A stretch of DNA of 64,000 nt from Komagataeibacter nataicola (GCF_003207795.1 NZ_NIRT01000008.1:1-64000); one strand, 5' to 3'; shown: positions 38,844 through 47,891, numbered from the stretch's first letter. The notes: a model not told the origin generated them from the letters alone. Translations and numbers: made by a program.

Positions 38844-38940
38844 GCCATGAAAAATGGGGAACGTTGTTCCGAATCAGCGGCCAGCTTACGTCAAGCGCAT
38901 TGACGGGAGATTATTTTTTTTAATTTTTCTCCCCTCCGCC

Positions 38941-39405
38941 TCAGTCCGTCAGGCTGCCCCACCGCGCCTTTGCCGCCTCATCCTGTGCGCGGGGTTCGAC
39001 CCAGGCGCTGTGCCCGCTGGCAAATTCCTCGCGTTTCCAGAACGGCGCGCTGGTCTTGAGCCAGTCCATCATGAAGGCGGTGGCCTCCTGCGCTGCGCTG
39101 CGGTGGGCGGAGGCACACAGCACCAGCACGATGGGCATGCCCACCGCCAGCCTGCCTACCCGGTGGATGACCGTGCAGCCCACCAGCCCGAATCGCGTGC
39201 ACGCCGATTCCGCTATGCGGCGCATCATGGATTCGGTCATGCCGGGGTAATGTTCGAGTTCCAGCGCCACCAGCCCGCCACCGCCACGCACGATTCCGGT
39301 AAAGGCGGCGACTCCTCCCACATCCTCGTGCCCGCGCAGCAGCAGCGCGGTTTCATGGGCGCTATCGAACACCTCGGCCTGAACGCGGATCGTGACACGC
39401 GGCAT
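38941..39405 (-). CDS. moaE: molybdopterin synthase catalytic subunit MoaE
   Basis: Inserts two sulfurs into precursor Z to form molybdopterin; 154 residues from the ATG at 39405. Conserved features are GGVAAFTGIVR, LELEHYPGM, VIHRVGRL and the active-site lysine pair in FMMDWLKTSAPFWKRE. The start follows the moaD stop by 7 bases, so the synthase subunits are cotranslated as moaD-moaE. Molybdenum cofactor is needed by several acetic acid bacterial dehydrogenases. Confidence 0.94.
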   Translation of the reverse strand: MPRVTIRVQAEVFDSAHETALLLRGHEDVGGVAAFTGIVRGGGGLVALELEHYPGMTESMMRRIAESACTRFGLVGCTVIHRVGRLAVGMPIVLVLCASAHRSAAQEATAFMMDWLKTSAPFWKREEFASGHSAWVEPRAQDEAAKARWGSLTD

Positions 39406-39412
39406 AATGGTC

Positions 39413-39667
39413 TCAGCCCCCTGTAACCGGCGGGAAGAAGGCAATCTCGTCATGCGCGGCAATAGGGGCGGCGATCGTGGCGAAACTCTGGTTCACGGCT
39501 ACGCGGATCAGCTCAGGCCTGGCGAAGATGGCGGCATACTCTCCGCCACGCGCGCGCAGGGCCGTAATCAGATCCTGCACGCAATGCGCGCCCTGCGGCA
39601 GGGGCAGCGTCTCGCCGGAGCGGCCGAGGCGGTCGCGCAGCCATGCAAAATAAAGAATGCGTAGCAT
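39413..39667 (-). CDS. moaD: molybdopterin synthase sulfur carrier subunit MoaD
   Basis: A ubiquitin-fold sulfur carrier of 84 residues from the ATG at 39667 (MLRILYFAWLRDRLG), ending in the essential Gly-Gly (FFPPVTGG) that is thiocarboxylated. GGAGAG lies about 9 bases upstream; an upstream GTG/ATG at 39685 would add six residues. It is paired with moaE immediately downstream. Confidence 0.92.
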   Translation of the reverse strand: MLRILYFAWLRDRLGRSGETLPLPQGAHCVQDLITALRARGGEYAAIFARPELIRVAVNQSFATIAAPIAAHDEIAFFPPVTGG

Positions 39668-39722
39668 TCCGCTCTTCTCTCCCACTCAGGGCAGGCCCGG
39701 CGCCCCGCAGGGGCGGGTCACG

Positions 39723-40220
39723 TCAGGGGGCCTGCTGTTCATGCACCGTGCCATCGGCGCTGACCTCGGTTGTGGTGCCATCGCCATTGGGCACGATGAT
39801 CGCCGCATCCGCTGCGCCCTTATGCGTTGCCCCCTGCCCCGAAGACAATGCGGAAACGTGCCCGGGCAGCCCATCGTCCACTGCATCGTTGCCAATCTGC
39901 ATCTCGCCCCCCGCGGGCAGGTCATGCCCGGCCCCGCCACCGGGCCGGGCTCCGGCGCCGGGCAGCATGGCTGCGACCCTGTCCCCCTGCGCCGGGTCCA
40001 CCTGCCCATCAGGCAGAACGGGCCAGATGTTGCGCGCCTGCGGCATGATGGGCAGCACCTGCGGAGCCTGCCCGCTCACGCGGCGCATGTTCTCCCCCTC
40101 CGCGCGTGGCGTATTGGGCAGGCTGCCGGGAAATTCGGTATTATCGGCCAGGATCGGCCCGAATCCGCCGCATCCTGCCAGCCCCGCCAGCAATGACAGC
40201 ACCATTGCATTGCGCACCAC
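39723..40220 (-). CDS. hypothetical lipoprotein
   Basis: About 165 residues. An N-terminal hydrophobic stretch ends in a lipobox (LLAGLAGC), followed by a Pro/Gly/Ala-rich, probably disordered region with no recognised fold and a C-terminal DGTTTEVSADGTVHEQQ. The start is set at GTG 40220 for the GAGGGAAGA just upstream; TTG 40244 and ATG 40205 are alternatives. It sits between pgsA and moaD on the same strand. I do not recognise the family; the composition suggests a lineage-specific envelope protein. Confidence 0.6.
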   Translation of the reverse strand: MVRNAMVLSLLAGLAGCGGFGPILADNTEFPGSLPNTPRAEGENMRRVSGQAPQVLPIMPQARNIWPVLPDGQVDPAQGDRVAAMLPGAGARPGGGAGHDLPAGGEMQIGNDAVDDGLPGHVSALSSGQGATHKGAADAAIIVPNGDGTTTEVSADGTVHEQQAP

Positions 40221-40307
40221 GCTCTTCCCTCGCCTCCTCGCCAAACCGGCGGGCGCATGGGCCCGCAGGGACGATCAGCCATGAAGCGCGTTAATTTTTC
40301 ATGTAGG

Positions 40308-40907
40308 TCAGGAAGATAATTTGGTGGCGCCCGAAGCGCCGCGCCCCACATGGCGCAGCCCGGTAGAGACATAATCCCACCCGGTGATCAGCGTCAGGGC
40401 GGCGGCGATCCACATCATCACGGCCCCGAGCACATTGACCGGCAGCCAGCCGATATGCAGCAGCCCCGCCGTGCTGTCGCCTGCCAGCAGGAAGCCGATG
40501 GCCGTCATCTGGAATCCGGTCTTCCATTTGGCGAGTTTCGTCACCGGCAGGCCTATGCGGGTGGCGGCAAGATATTCACGCAGGCCACTGACCAGAATCT
40601 CGCGGCACAGGATGATGATGGCGGGGTACAGGCACCCGTAAGGCAGCCGCCCCAGCCCCGCCATGACCATGAGCGACGCGCCAACGAGCAGCTTGTCGGC
40701 AATGGGGTCGAGCATGCGGCCGAGGTCGGAATTCTGGTTCCATGCCCGCGCCAGCTTGCCATCGAAGTAATCGGTAATGCCCGCCAGGATAAACAGCACG
40801 CACGCGGCGCAATCGGTCTGCGCCGTGTGAATGACCACAAGCGCCACGACAATCGGCACCACGACAATGCGGGACAGGGTCAGGAGGTTGGGCAGGTCGG
40901 TAAGCAT
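40308..40907 (-). CDS. pgsA: CDP-diacylglycerol-glycerol-3-phosphate 3-phosphatidyltransferase
   Basis: Committed step of phosphatidylglycerol synthesis; 199 residues with about four to five TM helices. The CDP-alcohol phosphotransferase motif DG-x2-AR-x8-G-x3-D-x3-D is present as DGKLARAWNQNSDLGRMLD followed by PIAD. LTDLPNLLTLSRIVVVPI at the N-terminus is typical of PgsA. It is downstream of uvrC on the same strand with a 92-base gap, an order common in alphaproteobacteria. Confidence 0.94.
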   Translation of the reverse strand: MLTDLPNLLTLSRIVVVPIVVALVVIHTAQTDCAACVLFILAGITDYFDGKLARAWNQNSDLGRMLDPIADKLLVGASLMVMAGLGRLPYGCLYPAIIILCREILVSGLREYLAATRIGLPVTKLAKWKTGFQMTAIGFLLAGDSTAGLLHIGWLPVNVLGAVMMWIAAALTLITGWDYVSTGLRHVGRGASGATKLSS

Positions 40908-40999
40908 GCTGATACTGCTATAACCAAGAAAAGGAGAAAGCCAAGATACTGATAACGCCTGTCAGGCAGTTTACAGGCTCACATCTGCATGACAGCCGC

Positions 41000-42886
41000 T
41001 CACTCTCCTGTCCAGTCGGGATGGAAAAAACCGTAAATGACCCGCGCCATGTCGCGGTTGATGCCTGGCGCATGCTCGAGTTCTCCCAGGCCAGCCTGCC
41101 GCACGCCGCGCGCCGATCCGAAATGCTTGAGCAGCGCGCGCTTGCGTGCCGGTCCAACGCCGGGAATATCATCGAGTTCCGAGCGCACCAGCGTTTTGGA
41201 GCGCCCGGCGCGGTGGGTGGTGATGGCGAAGCGGTGCGCCTCGTCACGCAGGCGCTGGAGGTAATACAGCACCGGATCGCGCGGCGGCAGCTGGAAGGGT
41301 GGCCGGTCGGCGGTGTGGAACCACTCCCGCCCCGCATCACGGTCCGGCCCCTTGGCAATGCCCACCAGGGTCACGCCCGTCACGCCAAGTTCGTCAAGCA
41401 CGCCGCGCACGGCGGTGTACTGCCCTGCCCCGCCATCAATAAGCAGGATGTCGGGCCAGTCCTCGGGGCGCACGCCTTCCTCGCGGTCCTTGAGTGCGCG
41501 GCGGAAGCGCCGTTCGAGCACCTCGCGCATCATGGCGAAGTCATCGCCCGGCGTGACCGGCCCCTTGATGGAGAATTTGCGGTAGGCGCGTTTTTCAAAC
41601 CCCTCGGGGCCGCCCACCACCATCACGCCATAGGGATTCGCCCCCTGAATGTGGCTGTTATCGTAGGTTTCGATGCGTTTGGGTGGAGAGTCGAGGCCAA
41701 ACAGGTCGGCCACGCCCTGCAGAAGCTTCGCCTGCCCCGCGCTTTCGGCCATCCTGCGCTCCAGCGCCTCGCGCGCGTTCAGGGCAGCATGCTCGATCAC
41801 GCCACGCTTCTCGCCACGCTGCGGGTGGATGATCTCGACCTTGCGACCCCGGCGCAGGCTCAGGGCGGCGGTGAGCACGTCAAGCTCCGGCAGGTCCTGA
41901 TTGACGAGCACCTGGGCGGGCGGGGGCTTGTCATCATAAAACTGGCCAATGAAGGCTGCGAGCACGTCGGGCGCGTTCTCATCACGCGCATGGCTGGGAA
42001 AGAACGCCCGGTTGCCGTTGTTGCGCCCCGCACGGATGAAGAACACCTGAATGCACGACTGCCCTGCAATCTGCCAGATGGCGATGATGTCCGCGTCACT
42101 CACGCTGGAGGGATTGATGACGCTGGAATCCTGCTGCAGGGCCGAAAGCCCGCGTATGCGGTCGCGGATGGCGGCGGCGCGCTCGAATTCCAGCGCCTCG
42201 GCGGCCTGTTCCATCTCACGGCCCAGCTTCTCGCGCATGTCCGGATCCTTGCCCGCCAGGAAGCTGCGCGCCTGGGCGGCAAGCTCGGCATAGTCCTCAC
42301 GGCTGATGCGGTCGGTGCACGGCGCCGAGCAGCGATGGATCTGGTGCAGAAGACACGGACGCGTGCGGCCCTGCATCTCGCTATCGGAGCACGAGCGCAG
42401 CAGGAAGGTGCGCTGGAGCAGGTTCAGCGTCTGGTTGACCGACCAGGCCGAGGCGAACGGCCCCCAGTACGACGCCCCCTTGACCGGCTTGCCCCGGTGC
42501 TTGCTGATCTGGGGGAAGTCATGCCGGTCGGTCAGCATGATCCACGGATAGCTTTTGTCATCACGCAGCAGGATGTTGTAACGCGGCTGCATGCGCTTGA
42601 TGTAATTGGCCTCAAGCAGCAGGGCCTCGGCCTCGGTATGGGTGGTGACGATTTCCATGCTGCGCGTTTCCGACACCATGCGGCGCAGGCGCTCGGTCAG
42701 GCGGCTGACATGGGTGTAGGAAATCACGCGCTTCTTCAGGTTCAGCGCCTTGCCCACATAGAGCACGTCCCCCTTTTCACCGAGCATGCGGTACACGCCC
42801 GGCGCCTGCGGCATGGTGCGCAGGGCATGGTGGATCGCGTCGACCCCCACCGGGCGGACTGGTGCGTCGGAAATGGCAGTTGTCAT
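41000..42886 (-). CDS. uvrC: excinuclease ABC subunit C
   Basis: The incision subunit of nucleotide excision repair; 628 residues. A GIY-YIG nuclease lies at about 25-105 ([27 protein letters not shown]), a Cys-containing UvrB-like region near 165-185, and a UVR motif at about 210-245. The RNase H-like nuclease is at about 390-540 ([28 protein letters not shown]). C-terminal helix-hairpin-helix repeats are at about 570-625 ([20 protein letters not shown]). Start 42886 (MTTAISD) gives the normal length; the frame is open 35 codons further. Confidence 0.96.
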   Translation of the reverse strand: MTTAISDAPVRPVGVDAIHHALRTMPQAPGVYRMLGEKGDVLYVGKALNLKKRVISYTHVSRLTERLRRMVSETRSMEIVTTHTEAEALLLEANYIKRMQPRYNILLRDDKSYPWIMLTDRHDFPQISKHRGKPVKGASYWGPFASAWSVNQTLNLLQRTFLLRSCSDSEMQGRTRPCLLHQIHRCSAPCTDRISREDYAELAAQARSFLAGKDPDMREKLGREMEQAAEALEFERAAAIRDRIRGLSALQQDSSVINPSSVSDADIIAIWQIAGQSCIQVFFIRAGRNNGNRAFFPSHARDENAPDVLAAFIGQFYDDKPPPAQVLVNQDLPELDVLTAALSLRRGRKVEIIHPQRGEKRGVIEHAALNAREALERRMAESAGQAKLLQGVADLFGLDSPPKRIETYDNSHIQGANPYGVMVVGGPEGFEKRAYRKFSIKGPVTPGDDFAMMREVLERRFRRALKDREEGVRPEDWPDILLIDGGAGQYTAVRGVLDELGVTGVTLVGIAKGPDRDAGREWFHTADRPPFQLPPRDPVLYYLQRLRDEAHRFAITTHRAGRSKTLVRSELDDIPGVGPARKRALLKHFGSARGVRQAGLGELEHAPGINRDMARVIYGFFHPDWTGE

Positions 42887-43266
42887 GGACGGCAGCCGTT
42901 CATCCACCGATAATGTGGATAAGTCTGTGGAGCAGGGGCCGAAAAAAACGTGCGGGTGGCGGTTTTCCGTTCCTGCACTTGGATTGCCCAAAAAAACATC
43001 ACTAACAACAACCTACTGTTTTTAAACAATTATATTGGACAAGCCGGAGGCCGGAAAAAAAATCCGCTCCACGACAGGCCGGATTCAGTGCTGTCAACCC
43101 CACAGGTGGACAAATTATGGCATCCCTGTGTCCTGCTCCCCGGATTGTATTTTTGCAGGAAATATCAGCCGCCTTTTGCCATTCGTTCCTGTTTTCGTCC
43201 TGCGCCGGACTGTGTGGGGAAAAAAATATTCTTGTCAGCCTGCCACGGATCGGCAATGCAGCCGAT
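42887..43266. other. divergent intergenic region uvrC / xth with DnaA-box-like sites
   Basis: A 380-base interval with no credible gene. It contains one perfect DnaA 9-mer (TGTGGATAA, 42914-42922), near-matches GGTGGACAA (43105-43113) and TGTGGGGAA (43213-43221), and an AT-rich stretch at about 42988-43035 (CACTAACAACAACC...TTTTTAAACAATTATATTGG). Promoters for both flanking genes must lie here. An origin-like role is only a possibility. Confidence 0.35.
42914..42922 (-). promoter_or_regulatory. perfect DnaA-box 9-mer
   Basis: TGTGGATAA on the plus strand equals the consensus DnaA box TTATCCACA on the minus strand, 28 bases upstream of the uvrC start. Such a site could make uvrC transcription DnaA-responsive; a single match may also be chance. 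Confidence 0.35.
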
Positions 43267-44061
43267 ATGCGTATCGTCACCTGGAATATCAATTCCCTTC
43301 GCCTGCGGATGCCGCTTCTCGCCCGGCTGTGCCAGGACACATCACCCGATATCGTCTGCCTGCAGGAAACCAAGGTGCCCGATGCCCTGTTCCCGCTTGC
43401 TGACGTGCGCGCCCTTGGCTTCGGGCATGTCGTGTTTCGGGGCATGAAGGGATATAATGGGGTGGCCATCCTGTCACGCCAACCCGTAACCGTGCTGGAG
43501 GATACGCCGGACTGGTGCGAAAAGGGCGACTGCCGCCACATCGCCGTGCGCCATGGCACGGGGGATGACGCGATTGACGTGCACGATTTCTACGTGCCTG
43601 CGGGGGGCGATGTGCCCGACCCGGTCGAGAACCCCAAATTCGCCCACAAGCTGGCTTTTGTGGAGGAGGCGCGCCAGTGGTTCTCGGCCCGCGCCATGCG
43701 GCGCACCGTGCTGGTGGGCGACCTGAACATCGCCCCCCTCGAGCAGGATGTGTGGAGCCACAAACAACTGCTCAGGATTGTCAGCCACACGCCTGCGGAG
43801 ACAGAGCGCCTGCTGGCCTGGCAGCAGACCGGCTTCATCGACGCCATGCGCGAATTCGTGCCGCCGGATGAGAAGCTTTATACGTGGTGGTCCTATCGCA
43901 ACCGCAACTGGAGTGCATCGAACCGGGGGCGGCGGCTGGACCATGTATGGGTCACGCCCGACCTGCAGGATGCCCTGCGCGGCATGGAGGTGCTCCGCAC
44001 CGCCCGCGACTGGGAAAAGCCGTCCGACCACGTGCCGGTGCTGATCGACATCGACGCCTGA
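43267..44061 (+). CDS. xth: exodeoxyribonuclease III (AP endonuclease)
   Basis: A base-excision-repair nuclease of 264 residues of the exonuclease III family. Metal and catalytic residues are in order: WNINSLR, DIVCLQETK, a YNGVAIL segment, VGDLNIAP, RLDHVW and the terminal SDHVPV. Start 43267 (MRIVTWNINS) matches the family N-terminus, although no strong Shine-Dalgarno is visible. The frame is open 50 codons upstream but that part is unlike the family. It is divergent from uvrC, another repair gene. Confidence 0.95.
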   Translation: MRIVTWNINSLRLRMPLLARLCQDTSPDIVCLQETKVPDALFPLADVRALGFGHVVFRGMKGYNGVAILSRQPVTVLEDTPDWCEKGDCRHIAVRHGTGDDAIDVHDFYVPAGGDVPDPVENPKFAHKLAFVEEARQWFSARAMRRTVLVGDLNIAPLEQDVWSHKQLLRIVSHTPAETERLLAWQQTGFIDAMREFVPPDEKLYTWWSYRNRNWSASNRGRRLDHVWVTPDLQDALRGMEVLRTARDWEKPSDHVPVLIDIDA

Positions 44062-44087
44062 CGGCCTGTTATCAGCAGATAAATTGA

Positions 44088-44126
44088 CGGGCGCCGCCTT
44101 TTTAAACGCCTCACCCAAAACTTTTA
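44088..44126 (+). repeat. dual-hairpin dispersed repeat, copy E (internal deletion)
   Basis: Keeps the left hairpin-1 arm GGGCGCCGCCTTTTT and the right terminus ACCCAAAACTTTTA of the element. The hairpin-1 right arm and hairpin 2 are lost, as if deleted between the arms. It lies between convergent xth and the response-regulator gene. Confidence 0.6.
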
Positions 44127-44149
44127 TCAATCCGTCGTTCAAACGCGAC

Positions 44150-44175
44150 CGGGCCGCCCGAAACCGGGCGGCCCG
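44150..44175 (-). terminator. strong GC-only hairpin after the response-regulator gene
   Basis: A perfect 11-bp stem CGGGCCGCCCG (44150-44160) / CGGGCGGCCCG (44165-44175) with an AAAC loop, 31 bases beyond the stop of the minus-strand regulator gene. There is no long T-run, so it may act as a terminator with Rho or as a 3'-end stabiliser. Confidence 0.5.
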
Positions 44176-44205
44176 TCACAATCCACGGTTCAGAATGAAA
44201 CCCGT

Positions 44206-44925
44206 TCAGGCAAGGGCGCTCTTGCCGCCTTCGGGGTCGAGACGGTAGCCGCCGCCTTCCGTCACCAGCAGGCTGGCATTGGTGGGGTCGGGCTCGATCT
44301 TCTGGCGCAGGCGGTAGATATGGGTTTCCAGCGTGTGGGTGGTCACCGCCGCGTTGTAGCCCCATACCTCATTGAGCAGCACCTGCCGGGGCACGGGGCG
44401 CGTGCCCGCGCGGTACAGGAACTTCAGGATGGCCGCTTCCTTTTCCGTCAGGCGGATACGGCGGTTCTTGGCCGTTTCCTGCAACAGCTTGGCGGAGGGG
44501 CGGAAGATATACGGCCCGATGGCGAAGACCGCGTCCTCGCTGTTCTCGAAAATGCGCATCTGTGCGCGCAGCCGGGCCAGAAGCTCCGCAATGCGGAACG
44601 GCTTGGCCACGTAGTCATTGGCGCCCGCATCTAGCCCGCGCACCACATCCGTCTCGTCATCAGAACCAGTCAGGATGATGATGGGGATGCGCTTGCCCTT
44701 GCGCCGCAGGTCGGCGCAGAAATCACGCCCGTCCCCGTCGGGCAGGGATACATCGAGGATGATCGCGTCAAAACGCGCCCCCGGTTTCTGCAGCTTTTCC
44801 CAGGCTTCGGCGACGGAGCCAGCCTCGATCGCTTCAAATTCACCATCAATCTGTAGCTGTTCAACGAGCATCTGACGTAAAGTCTGATCGTCGTCCGCTA
44901 TCAGTATGGGACGTGCTCCTGCCAT
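44206..44925 (-). CDS. OmpR/PhoB-family response regulator (orphan)
   Basis: A 239-residue two-domain regulator. The receiver at 5-120 has acidic residues Asp11-Asp13, phospho-acceptor Asp58 (IILDVSLPDGDG), switch Thr86 (ILTGSDD) and Lys108 (AKPF). The C-terminal winged helix at about 145-230 has RLTEKEAAILKFL and THTLETHIYRLRQKIEPD. No histidine kinase is adjacent, so its sensor and target genes are unknown. It is divergent from the L,D-transpeptidase-fold gene. Confidence 0.92.
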   Translation of the reverse strand: MAGARPILIADDDQTLRQMLVEQLQIDGEFEAIEAGSVAEAWEKLQKPGARFDAIILDVSLPDGDGRDFCADLRRKGKRIPIIILTGSDDETDVVRGLDAGANDYVAKPFRIAELLARLRAQMRIFENSEDAVFAIGPYIFRPSAKLLQETAKNRRIRLTEKEAAILKFLYRAGTRPVPRQVLLNEVWGYNAAVTTHTLETHIYRLRQKIEPDPTNASLLVTEGGGYRLDPEGGKSALA

Positions 44926-45092
44926 CGAACCCTCTTTATCACTTTAGTCCCGGCCCTTTATCGAACCGGTCTCTGTCTTGCTGTTCATGCCCGACCCCAT
45001 GACCAGCAGGCCCATGACCCGCCGGCCCCGATGCCGTATGCAGCCGGATGAGGCCGGAGATAACATAAATACGACCCGATCCAGAGGAATTC

Positions 45093-45605
45093 ATGATACG
45101 CGCTATTTTGCAAACGAATACAGGGCTGGATGCACAACTGCATTGCATTCGCGAAATTATGCCCGCCATCATCGGCGCGGGCGGCGTAAAAACCCGTAAA
45201 ATTGAGGGAGATCACGCAACACCTGCCGGTATTCTGCCATTGCGGCGCGTGTTCTATCGCGCCGACCGGGTGGCATCACCTGTTTGTCATCTGCCTGTCG
45301 AGCCGCTCTCGCCGCTCGATGGCTGGTGCGATGACCCCGCCAGCCCCGATTACAACCGCCATGTCACCCTGCCCCACCCTGCCCGGCATGAGCGTCTGTG
45401 GCGCGAGGATCACGTTTACGACATTGTGGTTGTGCTGGGTTATAACGACGCGCCTGTCCATTCTGGTGCGGGGTCGGCGATCTTCCTCCACCTTCCGCCC
45501 AAAGGCGGCAGGCCCACGGAGGGCTGCATCGCCCTGCCCGAGCCCGTGCTACGCCGCCTGCTGGCCGCAGGCCTTGCGGAAATCGAGGTCAGGCCGCCGG
45601 GATAG
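45093..45605 (+). CDS. L,D-transpeptidase (YkuD) family protein
   Basis: A 170-residue YkuD-fold protein. The active-site region reads FLHLPPKGGRPTEGCIALPE, giving the conserved His and the catalytic Cys in TEGCIAL; TPAGILPLRRVFY is the usual N-terminal part. Family enzymes form 3-3 crosslinks in peptidoglycan or attach lipoproteins, but this protein lacks a signal peptide, a feature of a short subfamily whose role is unclear. GAGGAA precedes the ATG. Its last 17 bases overlap the 3' end of the convergent antiporter gene. Confidence 0.85.
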   Translation: MIRAILQTNTGLDAQLHCIREIMPAIIGAGGVKTRKIEGDHATPAGILPLRRVFYRADRVASPVCHLPVEPLSPLDGWCDDPASPDYNRHVTLPHPARHERLWREDHVYDIVVVLGYNDAPVHSGAGSAIFLHLPPKGGRPTEGCIALPEPVLRRLLAAGLAEIEVRPPG

Positions 45606-47451
45606 GCCCATCGACCACGGGCAGGCCCGTCCGGCTGGCATCCTCCTGCCCCGGCGGCATGAACAGCACGATGATGTCACCCTCCGCCGGTTCGGCCGGA
45701 ATCGCATCCTCGGCGGAGGAAACCCAGATCGCCGTGCCCTTGCGGATAATCATGAACAACATGGCCGGGCCATCGGTCAGCCGGGTTTCGCTTATGGTTT
45801 CATCGGCAATATAGCTGCCAAAGCGCCAGCCCTGGGCGTAGCGGGAATCGATGAGCGAGAAATTCCACGCAGGCTCGCCCAGCACCTTGCCGCGCGAATC
45901 CCGGCTCAGCCCGTGATACAGGTCCAGCCTCGCAATGCCCGGACTGACCTGAAACACGCGCTGCCGCCCCAGATCAGGCGCCATGCGCGCGCAGACAAGG
46001 CCGTTATAGATGGCGTCCGGCGTGGTGGCGATCAGGTAGTCGGCGGGGCGCTCCTCCAGGCTTTCCTGCCCTTCGACCGAAAGCAGTTCGGCGCGCAGCA
46101 CCGGCACGCCCACCCCCGCCGCCTTGTTGAGCGCAGGCGCATAAGTATCGACAAGCAGCACCGGCACGCCCCGGTCATGCACCACGCGGGCGAGGTTGGT
46201 GGACCATGCATTGGCGCCCATGATGGCCAGCGCCGGCTCATCGGACAGGGTCAGCTTGAGCGCGCGCGCCAGCGGGCGCAGCGAGAATCCATGCAGGATC
46301 ATGGTCGAGGCGATCAGCGCGAACACGGCGGGCGTAATCATGTTGGCCCCCGCGTAACCGGCCTCCTGCAACTGCAGCCCCACCACGCCGGACACGGCGG
46401 CGGCCACGATGCCACGCGGCGCGATCCACCCCACAAACAGCCGCTCCTGCCACGACATGCTCGCCCCGATGGTGGAGAGGTAGATGCCCAGCGGCCGCAC
46501 CACGAACATGACCGTGAATGTCAGCGCCATGATGGGCCAGGACAGCTCTGACAGCACCGTGCGCTGCAGGTCCGCCGTCAGCAGCACGAACAGGCACGAG
46601 ACCACGATCACACCCAGCGATTCCTTGATGCGCTGGAGTTCCGACATGCCGGTCACATGCAGGTTGGCCAGCGCCATGCCAAACACGGTGGCCGCCATGA
46701 GCCCCGCGCCCTGCATGAGCAGGTTGCAGATGGCCGCAACCCCCATGGCGAAGGCCAGGATCATGGGAATGCGCAGGATCTCGGGCAGCAGGTCGCGCGC
46801 CGAAAGGAACTTGATGAGCAGGGCGGGAAAAATGCCGCACCCGATGGAAAACATGGTGGCGAACAGCAGATGCGGCCCGATTTCCACCGCTGCGAGCGAT
46901 GCATCGGATGTGTGGCTGGAACTGATCAGCAGGCATTCGAGCATCAGTGTTGCCAGAATGGCGGCGATGGGGTCGTTCACGATCGCCTCCCACCGCAGGA
47001 AGGCCGCCACCCTTGGCCGCAGCTTGGTGTGCCGCAGCAGGGGCAGCACCACGGTTGGCCCCGTCACCACCACAATGGCGCCAAACAGCCACGCCGTGCC
47101 CCAGTTCAGATGCCCCACATAATGCGCCGCCAGTGAGCCGAGCACCCAGTTGATGGGCAGGGCCGCGGCAGTCAGGCGCAGCACGCCCTCGCCCGATTCA
47201 CGCCACTGCCGCAGGTCAAGCGCGAGCCCGCCCTCGAACACGATGAACGCCACGGCCATGGACACGAGCGGGTGGAAATACGGCCCGATGGCCGTCGCCG
47301 GATGCAGGATGCCAAGCCCCGGCCCGCAGATCAGCCCAAGGGCGAACAGCAGCACGATGGCAGGCAGCTTGAAGCGCCACGCTACCCACTGGGCCGCAAT
47401 GCCGCCGCCTAGCACGAACAGAATTCCAATTGCCAGGTTTGTTGCCTGCAT
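45589..47451 (-). CDS. CPA1-family cation:proton antiporter with C-terminal nucleotide-binding domain
   Basis: A 620-residue membrane protein. Residues 1-395 carry about 12 hydrophobic helices of the NhaP/KefB-like exchanger, including FIVFEGGLALDLRQW, VVTGPTVVLPLLR and VNDPIAAILATL, the region bearing the ion-binding Asp. Residues 400-500 resemble a TrkA-N (RCK) domain (LAIMGANAWSTNLARVVHDRGVPVLLVD), and the last 100 residues are soluble. It probably exchanges Na+ or K+ for H+, useful for pH homeostasis in an acid producer. The ion is not predictable here. The gene stands alone and ends overlapping the YkuD gene. Confidence 0.9.
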   Translation of the reverse strand: MQATNLAIGILFVLGGGIAAQWVAWRFKLPAIVLLFALGLICGPGLGILHPATAIGPYFHPLVSMAVAFIVFEGGLALDLRQWRESGEGVLRLTAAALPINWVLGSLAAHYVGHLNWGTAWLFGAIVVVTGPTVVLPLLRHTKLRPRVAAFLRWEAIVNDPIAAILATLMLECLLISSSHTSDASLAAVEIGPHLLFATMFSIGCGIFPALLIKFLSARDLLPEILRIPMILAFAMGVAAICNLLMQGAGLMAATVFGMALANLHVTGMSELQRIKESLGVIVVSCLFVLLTADLQRTVLSELSWPIMALTFTVMFVVRPLGIYLSTIGASMSWQERLFVGWIAPRGIVAAAVSGVVGLQLQEAGYAGANMITPAVFALIASTMILHGFSLRPLARALKLTLSDEPALAIMGANAWSTNLARVVHDRGVPVLLVDTYAPALNKAAGVGVPVLRAELLSVEGQESLEERPADYLIATTPDAIYNGLVCARMAPDLGRQRVFQVSPGIARLDLYHGLSRDSRGKVLGEPAWNFSLIDSRYAQGWRFGSYIADETISETRLTDGPAMLFMIIRKGTAIWVSSAEDAIPAEPAEGDIIVLFMPPGQEDASRTGLPVVDGPIPAA

Positions 47452-47891
47452 TCCGATGTCCCATAATGTTGCACATGCCGCTGGCGCCAGCCTGCCGATG
47501 GATCATGAATGGGAAGGCCCCTCAGCCCCGCGCGCGGCACGCGCACACCCATCCCTGCGCCGCATCCATGATCCCGTCAGATTCGGCACATGACACTGTA
47601 TATGTGCAACAATAACGCCCCAGGGCAGGAAACCAGAACCGGCCTGTCATAGATAAGCCAAAAATATTTCTTGCCGCAACAGAATACGGCGTGAATGTTA
47701 AAGACCCCGCAAGCGCGCTTTGACTTTCTTTTGTTGCGCTGACGCTTTGTTGATGGCTGCCTCCCCCCTACATGACGGGCACAGGATGCCAGAGAAAAGG
47801 ATTTAGCTGGAAAACACCGCCTGTTTGAAAAGGCGGGCCTCATAATACCTTGAAATTATAAAATTTTCTGGCGAATCTTTTTCAAACGGCC
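47452..47891. other. intergenic region between rsmB and the antiporter gene
   Basis: About 440 bases without a recognisable gene. It holds a degenerate hairpin resembling the dispersed repeat (47815-47860) just after rsmB and presumably the promoter of the antiporter gene near 47452. The minus-strand open frame at 47577-47843 is basic, Cys-rich and lacks a ribosome-binding site; I do not accept it. Confidence 0.35.
47815..47860 (+). repeat. possible dual-hairpin dispersed repeat, copy F (degenerate)
   Basis: Stem CCGCCT (47817-47822) / AGGCGG (47831-47836) with loop GTTTGAAA, then CCTTGAAATTATAAAATTTTC, which recalls the element's CTTGAAG...CTTC second hairpin. On the minus strand CCGCCTTTTCAAACAGGCGG is followed by TGTTTTCC and would terminate rsmB. 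Similarity is weak and the relation to copies A-E is an inference. Confidence 0.4.

Noticed and set aside
42887-43266. Replication origin between uvrC and xth
   Set aside because: Only one perfect DnaA box and no neighbouring dnaA, hemE or parAB; kept as a low-interest observation only.
47577-47843. 88-codon minus-strand frame upstream of rsmB's terminator region
   Set aside because: Cys-rich and basic with no ribosome-binding site; it ends inside the antiporter promoter region and resembles nothing known.
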